A DNA stretch of 64,000 nucleotides from Hwanghaeella grinnelliae (GTDB taxonomy: Bacteria > Pseudomonadota > Alphaproteobacteria > UBA8366 > Aestuariispiraceae): NCBI RefSeq assembly GCF_004005845.1, contig NZ_SADE01000002.1, positions 1,054,421-1,118,420 of the forward strand. The letters are read 5' to 3'. The notes under the pieces were generated by a model that saw only the letters and a list, made by a program, of their open reading frames with translations, did no database searches and was not told the DNA's origin. Position 1 is the stretch's first letter. Every line of letters begins with the position of its first letter. Made by a program: the position numbers and the translations under genes. Shown one piece after another: positions 45,797 through 53,527 of this stretch.

Positions 45797-47017
45797 GTGA
45801 ACCGGCTGCGGTATGCCTGGGTCGTCGTTTTTTGTGCATTGGTATTTGCCATCGGCCAATTTCACCGTGCGGCGGGCGGCATCCTATCCCCTGTCCTGGC
45901 GGAAGACTTAAGTCTGTCGGCGTCGGCGCTGGGTAGTGTCATTGGCGCCATGTTTATCGCCACAATGGTGATGCAGATCCCCGCCGGTGTTGCGCTGGAT
46001 CGATTTGGCCCCCGCCGGGTTCTTCCGTTGATGTTGGGCATTGCCGGGATCGGCAGCCTCGTTTTTTCCCGCGCCGTGGAACTGGAATGGGTTTATGCCG
46101 GCCGCATCCTGCTCGGAATCGGTTTTGCCTCCTCTTCCGCGGCGGCGCATATCCTCTTCTCCCGCTGGTTTTCGCAAGACCGTTTCGCGCAAGTATCCGG
46201 AATCATGGTGGCGATCGGCGGGATCGGCGGGCTGACCGGCACCTACCCATTGGCGACGATCGTCGACGTCGTCGGCTGGCGTCCGGCCCTTATGGCGGTG
46301 GGGATGTTCACACTTGCGATCGCCATCCTGGGTTCGATCACCATCCGCAATGCGCCGCCCCATGTACCGCGTCCCGTTTTTCAGCCAACAGGGTGGCGCT
46401 CAATGCTCAACGGGTTTCGGGAAATCTTCGGAAACCGCAACTTCCCCAGGTTGCTTGCGATGGGGACCGTAGCTTTTGCACCGATCACGACGGTCGCGGG
46501 GCTGTGGGGCGGGCCGTATTTTCAGGAGGTTCATGGATACGACACGCAGGAAGCCGGTTCCGTCCTGTTCGCATTGTTCTTGATGACGATGATCGGCGGC
46601 CTTGTCTTCGGCCCCTTGGATCGGCTTTTGGGAACGCGGAAAAAGGTGGTCCTCGGCGGGGCGGTTGGCTCGGCGGTTTGTGTCGGCGCCGTCGCGGTCA
46701 TCGGCGGACTTCCGCCGGTTGCGGTAATTGTTTTGTTGCTGGGAATGACGCTTTGCCAGAACTTCTATTTGACGCTGAACGCCCATAACCGGGCCCTGGT
46801 CGGAGATCACCTTGTCGGGCGCGCTTCAACGCTCATCACCGTCGCCGCTGTCGGTGGGATTCCCGTGATGCAGGGAGGATTCGGCATTGCGCTCGACTGG
46901 GGGCAGGCGATGGGGTTGACGGTTGAGCAGTCCTACCGGCTCGGTTTCGGCTTCATCGCCGCCAGTGTCTTTGTTGCAGGGTTGGTCTATGCGGGGTCGG
47001 AAGACCGAAAACCCTAG
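45797..47017 (+). CDS. MFS transporter
   Basis: 406 residues from GTG 45797 with about 12 TM helices. The loop 2-3 MFS motif reads GVALDRFGPRRVLPL and a second version, GPLDRLLGTRKKVVLG, lies between helices 8 and 9. The N-terminus FCALVFAIGQFHRAAGGILSPVLAEDLSLSASALG is typical of the oxalate/formate or nitrate-type families. The substrate is unknown. The longer upstream frame adds a polar leader and is unlikely. It lies 108 bp after azlD. Confidence 0.85.
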   Translation: MNRLRYAWVVVFCALVFAIGQFHRAAGGILSPVLAEDLSLSASALGSVIGAMFIATMVMQIPAGVALDRFGPRRVLPLMLGIAGIGSLVFSRAVELEWVYAGRILLGIGFASSSAAAHILFSRWFSQDRFAQVSGIMVAIGGIGGLTGTYPLATIVDVVGWRPALMAVGMFTLAIAILGSITIRNAPPHVPRPVFQPTGWRSMLNGFREIFGNRNFPRLLAMGTVAFAPITTVAGLWGGPYFQEVHGYDTQEAGSVLFALFLMTMIGGLVFGPLDRLLGTRKKVVLGGAVGSAVCVGAVAVIGGLPPVAVIVLLLGMTLCQNFYLTLNAHNRALVGDHLVGRASTLITVAAVGGIPVMQGGFGIALDWGQAMGLTVEQSYRLGFGFIAASVFVAGLVYAGSEDRKP

Positions 47018-47056
47018 TACCCCCCGTTGCCGGCCCCTTGGAAGGCGCAAGCGCCG

Positions 47057-47332
47057 CTAAATCGAATCCTTGCGGTCCTCTTCCTGTTTTCTTGGACTTT
47101 CGGGCGATTTGTCGTCTTCCGGATGGATGCGACGGATGATGATATCGCCATTGGGCAGGATTTCAGGTGTTTCGTATTGCGGGATACTGCCGATGAACAG
47201 GTCCAGCGCCGATAAAAGCTTCGCCAAGCCTTCTCGCGCCAACTCCTCCGGCGACCGTTCTTGCGCCAGGGCGGGGCCGCCGGCGAGGCACAGGGAAAGG
47301 CTGACCGCGATGGGCGCCAGTAGTTTTTTCAT
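47057..47332 (-). CDS. small secreted protein, function unknown
   Basis: 91 residues from ATG 47332: a signal peptide (MKKLLAPIAVSLSLCLAGGPALA, cleavage near Ala23) and an acidic/charged mature part with an ILPNGDIIIRRIHPE segment and a Lys/Glu-rich end. It is probably periplasmic. This resembles short AAA-family-adjacent secreted proteins of Rhodospirillales, but I cannot name it. It is convergent with the MFS gene. Confidence 0.7.
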   Translation of the reverse strand: MKKLLAPIAVSLSLCLAGGPALAQERSPEELAREGLAKLLSALDLFIGSIPQYETPEILPNGDIIIRRIHPEDDKSPESPRKQEEDRKDSI

Positions 47333-47561
47333 AATATCCGTCCTTGTCAGTATGCCTGACCAATAGCGCAAGATTGGGGCCAAATTAAGGCCTATGCGCT
47401 AGAAACTTGGTTTCCCATCCGGACGGTTCAAGTCCTTAATACCCTTTCCCTTTTCGACGCGTTGGGGCAAGGTGCGGTCCGATTTGGGCCGCCCTGGCTG
47501 CGCGGTCCGGAAGATCTTATGACGAAGATCTATGACGAAGATCTGCGAAGAGGGGTCAGCG

Positions 47562-48971
47562 ATGAGCGAAAACCAATACGACGTGGTCGTTGTTGGCGGT
47601 GGACCGGGCGGCTATGTGGCCGCGATCCGCGCCGCGCAATTGGGATTGAAAACCGCTTGCGTGGAAATGCGCACGACCCTGGGCGGGACCTGCCTGAATG
47701 TCGGCTGCATTCCCTCAAAAGCCTTGCTGCATGCGTCCGAACGGTTCGAGGAAGCCGAACACGGGTTGGAAGCGCTCGGTATCAAGACCGGGGGCGTGAA
47801 GCTCGACCTCAAAGGCATGATGGGCCACAAGGACAAGGTCGTCGGCGACAACGTCAAGGGCATCGAGTTCCTGTTCAAGAAGAACAAGATCGACTGGATC
47901 AAGGGCAAAGGTAAGCTGAAATCCGGGACCGAGGTGGAAATCACCGAAGGGCCGGACAAGGGCAAGACCGTCGCCGCCAAGAACATCATCATCGCGACCG
48001 GCTCGGAATCGACGCCGATCTCGGGTGTCGACGTGGATGAAAAACAGATTGTCACCTCCACCGGCGCGCTGGAACTCGGCAAGGTGCCGAAGAAGATGGT
48101 CGTCATCGGCGGCGGGGTTATCGGCCTCGAATTGGGCTCGGTCTGGGCCCGTCTAGGGTCGGAAGTCACCGTGGTTGAATTCCTGGACCGGATTCTTCCC
48201 ACCAATGACGGCGAAATCAGCAAGAACTTCCTGCGCATCCTGAAGAAGCAGGGGATCTCGTTCAAACTCTCCTCCAAGGTGACTTCGGCCAAGACCGCCA
48301 AATCCGGCGTGACGTTGACGGTCGAACCGGCCGCGGGCGGCGATGCGGAAGAGATCAAGGCCGATATCGTCCTGCTATCGGTCGGCCGCCGTCCTTACAC
48401 GGAAGGGCTCGGCCTGGAAGATCTGGGGATCGAAACCGACAAGCGCGGGGTTATCCAGGTCGACGATCACTACCGGACCAATGTGCAGACGGTCTACGCG
48501 ATCGGCGACTGCATCCCGGGCGCGATGCTGGCGCATAAGGCGGAAGACGAAGGCGTCGCCGTCGCAGAGATGATCGCCGGCCAGAAGCCGCATATCAATT
48601 ACGACGCCATTCCGGGCATCGTCTATACGTGGCCGGAAGTTGCTTCCGTCGGCAAGACCGAGGAAGAATTGAAGGACGCGGGTATCGCCTATAATTCCGG
48701 TAAATTCCCTTTCACGGCGAACGGACGGGCGCGCGCGATGAATGCCACGGATGGTTTCGTGAAGATCCTGGCGGATAAGACAACCGACAAGGTGCTGGGT
48801 TGCCATATCATCGGACCGGATGCCGGCGGGCTGATCCATGAAATCGTCACCATCATTGAATTCGGTGGTTCGGCGGAAGACGTGGCGCGGACCTGCCATG
48901 GACATCCGACGCTCAACGAGGTGGTGAAGGAAGCGGCGCTCGCCGTCGATAACCGCACGATCCATATCTAA
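47562..48971 (+). CDS. lpd: dihydrolipoyl dehydrogenase
   Basis: 469-residue E3 flavoprotein that reoxidises the lipoyl groups of SucB and other 2-oxo acid dehydrogenases with NAD. FAD motif GGGPGGYVAA, redox disulfide GGTCLNVGCIPSK, NAD motif GGGVIGLELG, and the C-terminal His-Glu dyad HGHPTLNE are all present. ATG 47562 has AGAGGGG upstream. It is separated from sucB by about 5 kb of unrelated genes, so it has its own promoter region (47333-47561). Confidence 0.98.
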   Translation: MSENQYDVVVVGGGPGGYVAAIRAAQLGLKTACVEMRTTLGGTCLNVGCIPSKALLHASERFEEAEHGLEALGIKTGGVKLDLKGMMGHKDKVVGDNVKGIEFLFKKNKIDWIKGKGKLKSGTEVEITEGPDKGKTVAAKNIIIATGSESTPISGVDVDEKQIVTSTGALELGKVPKKMVVIGGGVIGLELGSVWARLGSEVTVVEFLDRILPTNDGEISKNFLRILKKQGISFKLSSKVTSAKTAKSGVTLTVEPAAGGDAEEIKADIVLLSVGRRPYTEGLGLEDLGIETDKRGVIQVDDHYRTNVQTVYAIGDCIPGAMLAHKAEDEGVAVAEMIAGQKPHINYDAIPGIVYTWPEVASVGKTEEELKDAGIAYNSGKFPFTANGRARAMNATDGFVKILADKTTDKVLGCHIIGPDAGGLIHEIVTIIEFGGSAEDVARTCHGHPTLNEVVKEAALAVDNRTIHI

Positions 48972-48990
48972 AATTCGGACTGGACTGTCT

Positions 48991-49023
48991 GCCAACGGCT
49001 TGGCCATACGCCAGGCCGTCGGC
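48991..49023 (+). terminator. long hairpin downstream of lpd
   Basis: 14-position stem GCCAACGGCTTGGC/GCCAGGCCGTCGGC (one mismatch, one G-U) with a CATAC loop, 20 bases after the lpd stop. No T-run follows, so it may be a Rho-dependent or 3'-protective structure and not a classical terminator. Confidence 0.55.
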
Positions 49024-49142
49024 ATGTTCGGGCGCGGGTGGATAGGTCTGCTCGCCCCCTCCCCCAGTTGATTTCATTGACACCCGGCACCGCATGGCCG
49101 GAAACTCCGTCGATACGCGACGACTTTTTTAGGAGATCGGGA

Positions 49143-49745
49143 ATGACAGATGGCGTGGTGGATTTCGTCCGAATGGAAGACGGAACCAAGGAAGAATACG
49201 ATCTTCTCGAAAGCTATGAGAAACCGTTTCGGGACGGCGTTGCGGACAGATTGCTCGATCATCTGAAGACGCTCGACGCCAGTACCGGTGGCTACAAGAT
49301 CACGCGGCTGGGGCATTCGCTGCAATCCGCCACGCTCGCCTATCGCGACGGTGCGGATGAGGAAATGGTGGTCGCGGCCCTGTTCCACGATATCGGCGAT
49401 ATGTTGGCCCCGTCGAACCACAGCGATTTCGCGGCTGCCGTCTTGCGGCCCTATGTTAGCGAGAAGACCCATTGGATCGTCAAGCATCATGGCGTCTTCC
49501 AAATGTACTACTACGCCCATCACACGGGCGGGGACCGCGACGCGCGAGACCGGTATAAGGATCATCCCTGGTACGCCGACTGCGAGTATTTCTGCTACAA
49601 CTACGACCAGAACGCCTTCGACCCGGATTACGACACCTTGCCGCTCGAGTTCTTCGAACCGATGGTCCGCCGGGTATTCGCTTCCTCCAAGTACGAAAAC
49701 CTCGACCACGCGCCCGGTGAGTCTCCACCGGTCGCGGCTGAGTAA
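49143..49745 (+). CDS. HD-domain protein (PhnZ/inositol-oxygenase-like pattern)
   Basis: 200 residues from ATG 49143 with AGGAGAT upstream. The HD metal set is readable: His58 (GHSLQSA), His82-Asp83 (LFHDIGD), His93 (SNHSDF), His115/116 (VKHHGVF), Asp155 (CYNYDQN). This four-His-two-Asp pattern with QSA matches HD proteins related to the mixed-valence di-iron oxygenases (MIOX, PhnZ, TmpB), not simple phosphatases. The substrate is unknown. It lies 15 bp upstream of the M24-fold gene and is probably cotranscribed with it. Confidence 0.85.
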   Translation: MTDGVVDFVRMEDGTKEEYDLLESYEKPFRDGVADRLLDHLKTLDASTGGYKITRLGHSLQSATLAYRDGADEEMVVAALFHDIGDMLAPSNHSDFAAAVLRPYVSEKTHWIVKHHGVFQMYYYAHHTGGDRDARDRYKDHPWYADCEYFCYNYDQNAFDPDYDTLPLEFFEPMVRRVFASSKYENLDHAPGESPPVAAE

Positions 49746-49760
49746 CGGAGAGTCCCTACG

Positions 49761-50957
49761 ATGACCGCGTTTCACGCCACCGCGGTCGATCATAAAGCGC
49801 TACGCGCCTACCGGTTGGGGAGAGTCCGGGAACAGCTTCGCCGCCGCGATTATGGCGGCATCCTGCTCTACGATCCGCTAAACATCCGGTATGCGACGGA
49901 TACGTCGAACATGCAGGTTTGGACCCTGCATAACGCCGTCCGCTATGCCTTCATTCCGACGGAAGGCCCCGTCACACTGTTCGACTTCCACGGTTGCGGG
50001 CACCTGTCCGCGCAGATCGAGGTCGTCGACGAGGTGCGTGCGGCAACCGGATGGTTCTATTTCGGCGCAGGGGAAGAGGCGCCTGTCCGGGTTCAGTCCT
50101 GGGCCGACGAACTGCTGGAGCTGATTAAACAACATTGCGGCACCAATAACCGCATCGCGGTCGACAAGCTGGACCCGCTGGGTGTTTGGGCGCTGGAAGA
50201 ACGCCAGATCGATATCCAGGATGGCCAGCAGGTCATGGAAATCGCCCGCGAGGTGAAGAACCATCTGGAGCTGGCCGCGATGAAGGAATCCATTGCTGCC
50301 TGCCAGGAAGGCATGCGCCGCATGCGCGCGGCGTTGGAGCCTGGGATCACCGAGAACAAGCTGTGGTCCATCCTGCATCAGACGAATATCGAGATGGGCG
50401 GAGAGTGGATTGAAACCCGTTTGCTGACCTCAGGCCAGCGCACCAATCCCTGGTTTCAGGAATGCAGCAATCGGGTGATCCAGAAAGGCGATATCGTCAG
50501 CTTCGACACAGACCTGATCGGCCCGAACGGGTATTGTTCCGACATCTCCCGCACGTGGCGCTGTGGTGGCGGTAAACCAACTGACGAACAACGGCGGCTC
50601 TATGCGGTCGCGCGGGAGCAGATCCGCTTTAACATCGACCTGCTGCGGCCCGGCATGACCTTTAAGGAGTTTGCTGAGAAAAGCTTCCAACTGCCGGACG
50701 AATTTGTCGCCAATCGCTATTCCGTCGTCTTTCACGGCGTGGGGCTCTGCGACGAATATCCAGGTGTCGTCTACGCTCAGGACTGGGAGCATGGCGGCTA
50801 TGACGGGGTGATCCAGGAAAACATGACCGTCTGCGTCGAAAGCCTTGTGGGGACGGAAGGCGGGCGCGAATGCATCAAGCTGGAAGAACAGGTCCACGTC
50901 ACCGCATCAGGCGCCAAACAGCTCAGCACCTATCCGTTCGAGGATGATTGGCTCTAG
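49761..50957 (+). CDS. dddP: M24-fold protein, DddP-type dimethylsulfoniopropionate lyase candidate
   Basis: 398 residues with a creatinase-like N-domain and a pita-bread C-domain. Metal ligands are readable: Asp249, Asp251 and Asp261 (FDTDLIG...CSDISRTW), His325 (FHGVGLCDEYP), Glu360 (CVESLVG), Glu375 (KLEEQVH). Tyr320 and Asp331 flank His325. From memory, the DddP of Ruegeria lacuscaerulensis uses Asp295, Asp297, Asp307, His371, Glu406 and Glu421 as ligands and Tyr366/Asp377 in catalysis. Every spacing matches with a constant offset of 46. DddP cleaves DMSP to dimethyl sulfide and acrylate. The alternative is a DddP-like M24 protein of other substrate. Confidence 0.7.
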   Translation: MTAFHATAVDHKALRAYRLGRVREQLRRRDYGGILLYDPLNIRYATDTSNMQVWTLHNAVRYAFIPTEGPVTLFDFHGCGHLSAQIEVVDEVRAATGWFYFGAGEEAPVRVQSWADELLELIKQHCGTNNRIAVDKLDPLGVWALEERQIDIQDGQQVMEIAREVKNHLELAAMKESIAACQEGMRRMRAALEPGITENKLWSILHQTNIEMGGEWIETRLLTSGQRTNPWFQECSNRVIQKGDIVSFDTDLIGPNGYCSDISRTWRCGGGKPTDEQRRLYAVAREQIRFNIDLLRPGMTFKEFAEKSFQLPDEFVANRYSVVFHGVGLCDEYPGVVYAQDWEHGGYDGVIQENMTVCVESLVGTEGGRECIKLEEQVHVTASGAKQLSTYPFEDDWL

Positions 50958-50964
50958 GCGTTGA

Positions 50965-51939
50965 TTATCGCGACCGCGGATGCGCCTTGGCGTATTCGGT
51001 CATCAAGGTGGCGGTGTCGACCTGGGTGTAGCGCTGTGTGGTCGAAAGCGAGGCGTGGCCGAGCAGCTCCTGAATCGTGCGCAGATCCCCGCCGCCGGCC
51101 AGCAGATGGGTGGCGAAGGAATGACGCAGGGCGTGGGGCGACGCCGTCTCGGGCAAGCCCAATCCGCGCCGGGCGGTTTGCAGGACCTTGCGGGCGACGG
51201 ACGGGTTTAACCGTTTGCCCCTTGCACCGATGAACAAGGGCCCGTCCGGACCCGGCCCATAGGGACAGAGTTTTCGGTATTCCGCGATGGCGTCCCACAC
51301 CACGGGCAGCAGGGGGGTAAGGCGTTCCTTCCGTCCCTTGCCGATCACACGCAGCATGGTGCTGCCTTTGCCCTTTTCGGGAATGTCGGACTGATTCATG
51401 TCCAAGGCTTCGGCGATCCGAAGCCCGCAGCCATAGAGCAGGGAAACGAGGGCGCAGTCGCGGGCACCGATCCAGGGTTCGGAGGCCATCAGATCGATCT
51501 CGTCGATCAGGACTTCCGCATCCGCCTGCGACAGGGCCTTTGGAACGGCGGAAGGGATTTTCGGCCCGCGGATCGCGTGGACGGCATGGTTTTCGCCCCG
51601 GCCGGTCTTTTCCAACCATTTGTAAAAAGTGCGTATCGTGGACAAGGCCCGGGCATTGCTTGTCGCGCTCAACCCGTCCCGAACCCGGTGGGCCAGCCAG
51701 CTGCGGAAATCGAAGGGTTTCAAACCTTCCAGCACACCGATCGTCAGGTCTTCGCCGGTATGTCCGGCAATAAAGCTGAAGAAATTGCCCAGATCCCGGG
51801 AATAGGCCGAGACTGTGTTCGGGGAGACGCGGCGCTCCATACGGAGCCAATCGAGAAAGGCGGCAAAAACCGGTTGTATCCCCGGCGGAATGGCCAGGGG
51901 AATTTCCGGCGGTCCGTCTGTCTTACGCGTCCTCGTCAT
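50965..51939 (-). CDS. xerC: tyrosine recombinase XerC
   Basis: 324-residue site-specific recombinase that resolves chromosome dimers with XerD at dif. The N-terminal core-binding SAM-like domain (about 20-115) precedes the catalytic domain with Arg in GCGLRIAEAL, Lys in GKGRKERLTPL, HALRHSFATHLL, GHASLSTTQ and the Tyr nucleophile in RYTQVD. It is chromosomal, not phage: it overlaps the DUF484 gene by 17 bp, the standard xerC context. No dif site is visible in the window. Confidence 0.95.
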   Translation of the reverse strand: MTRTRKTDGPPEIPLAIPPGIQPVFAAFLDWLRMERRVSPNTVSAYSRDLGNFFSFIAGHTGEDLTIGVLEGLKPFDFRSWLAHRVRDGLSATSNARALSTIRTFYKWLEKTGRGENHAVHAIRGPKIPSAVPKALSQADAEVLIDEIDLMASEPWIGARDCALVSLLYGCGLRIAEALDMNQSDIPEKGKGSTMLRVIGKGRKERLTPLLPVVWDAIAEYRKLCPYGPGPDGPLFIGARGKRLNPSVARKVLQTARRGLGLPETASPHALRHSFATHLLAGGGDLRTIQELLGHASLSTTQRYTQVDTATLMTEYAKAHPRSR

Positions 51940-52645
51940 CTTCAGGAAGGTCCAGCCAAACCCGTATCAGTTTCTCAAGCACGCGGGCCAGGAATTGCAG
52001 CAATTCGGTTGCCTGACCGCTGTGGAACCGGGCGCGATCACGGCTGCCAAAGGCGAGCAGGGCGGGCGGTGCTTCGGGTGAAATCTGCAGCCTGACGATC
52101 GCTTGCGATGCGATAAGCGTCGCCGCCGATCCGAATATACCCGGATCGGCCGAGATATCCTGCTCCAGCAGAATCGATTGCCGACCGCGCAACGCGCTGG
52201 CGACGGCCCCTTCGGGCAATAACTTCAGGGATCGAACCGGTACGGCGAAGGAGCCGTTCGATTCGACGCAAAGCATGACCGCGTCCACATCCAGCAGGAC
52301 GGCGAGGTCGACGGTGGCGATTTCGATCAACTGTTCGAAGGACGTCGCGTCCAGCAATTTCAGCACGCATTCATGGATGCGGGCCGTGGTCGACAGGTTG
52401 TCCCGGCTGTTGTCGATCAACAGGCGCGCGACGTCTTCCGTCTGCTCCACCTTTTCCCGCAGTCGGCCGATCAAGGCCTGCTGCAGATCGATGACGCCAT
52501 CGCCCAATTCCCGTTCGGGCATGACGAGCGCCGTCAGCGCCTCGACGTTTTCCTGAAGGAAACCGGGATTGTCGTGCAGGAACCGAAGCACCTGGTCTTT
52601 ATCGATCGTGCTGACGGCCTTGGCCGGTTCAGATCCGTTTGCCAT
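51923..52645 (-). CDS. DUF484 family protein
   Basis: 240 residues with a short N-terminal helical segment (VLRFLHDNPGFLQENVEAL, then a MPERELGDGVIDLQQALIGRLREK coiled segment) and a GAF-like domain (about 85-225). DUF484 genes precede xerC in many proteobacteria, where the function is unclear. The 3' end overlaps xerC by 17 bp, so translation is coupled. Confidence 0.95.
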   Translation of the reverse strand: MANGSEPAKAVSTIDKDQVLRFLHDNPGFLQENVEALTALVMPERELGDGVIDLQQALIGRLREKVEQTEDVARLLIDNSRDNLSTTARIHECVLKLLDATSFEQLIEIATVDLAVLLDVDAVMLCVESNGSFAVPVRSLKLLPEGAVASALRGRQSILLEQDISADPGIFGSAATLIASQAIVRLQISPEAPPALLAFGSRDRARFHSGQATELLQFLARVLEKLIRVWLDLPEDDEDA

Positions 52646-52687
52646 GTCCAGATGCCCCCGAAGACCTTTTGAAAACCAACCCTGGAC

Positions 52688-53341
52688 CTATAGAATCGAC
52701 TGACCGGTTTTTGCCCAATCCGCCAGGAAGGCATCCAACCCCTTGTCGGTCAGCGGATGCTTGAACATCTGGCGCAGAACGTTCGGCGGCAGGGTCGCAA
52801 CCCCGGCACCCAACTGACCGGCGACGACCACATGGCGCGGGCCGCGAATGGACGCGACCAGAACCTCGGTTGCGAAATCGTAATTGGCATAGACGTCGCA
52901 GATATCGGCGATCAATTGCATACCGTCTTCGCCGATATCGTCCAACCGCCCGACGAAGGGCGAGATGAAGGTGGCACCGGCCTTCGCGGCCAGAATCGCC
53001 TGGGCGGCGGAGAAGCAGAGCGTGACGTTCACCATGGTGCCGGCGTCGGTCAGCGCCTTGCATGTCTTCAACCCATCCGGCGTCAACGGCACCTTGATGG
53101 CGACATTGTCGGCGATGGCCGACAATTTGGCGGCTTCCTTCATCATCGTTTCATGGTCGGTCGCGACGCATTCGGCGCTGACGGGGCCGTCGACCACGTC
53201 GCAGATTTCGGCCACGACATCCAGGAAGTTCCGGCCGGTTTTGGCAATCAGCGACGGGTTGGTGGTGACCCCGTCGACCAATCCCGTTGCCGCCAATTCG
53301 CGAATCTCGTCAATGTCGGCGGTATCGATGAAGAATTTCAT
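52688..53341 (-). CDS. fsa: fructose-6-phosphate aldolase / transaldolase-like protein
   Basis: 217-residue TIM-barrel aldolase. The N-terminus is [36 protein letters not shown]; the Schiff-base Lys is in [25 protein letters not shown] and [11 protein letters not shown] are typical of the short TalC/FSA type. Whether it acts as transaldolase or aldolase cannot be decided from sequence. It is divergent from priA, the standard alphaproteobacterial order. Confidence 0.93.
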   Translation of the reverse strand: MKFFIDTADIDEIRELAATGLVDGVTTNPSLIAKTGRNFLDVVAEICDVVDGPVSAECVATDHETMMKEAAKLSAIADNVAIKVPLTPDGLKTCKALTDAGTMVNVTLCFSAAQAILAAKAGATFISPFVGRLDDIGEDGMQLIADICDVYANYDFATEVLVASIRGPRHVVVAGQLGAGVATLPPNVLRQMFKHPLTDKGLDAFLADWAKTGQSIL

Positions 53342-53527
53342 GGCTGTGTCTCTCGTCTTTCGCTCGCGTTCCGCGCACGACTTGCACCGCGCCCAGTCCG
53401 ACTATAGTTCCGAGTATAGTCCGACCTGAAATTTCAGGGTCCCTTCACGTGACACTCCTGCGAGTCGTCTATAAGGGCAAACCCGGTTGGAAGTTCAGGT
53501 CACCGTCAGCAAGGAGAAATCTACCCC

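Noticed and set aside
50965-51939. XerC as a phage or island integrase
   Set aside because: It overlaps DUF484 and sits in the standard chromosomal context; no att repeats, tRNA or phage genes are nearby.
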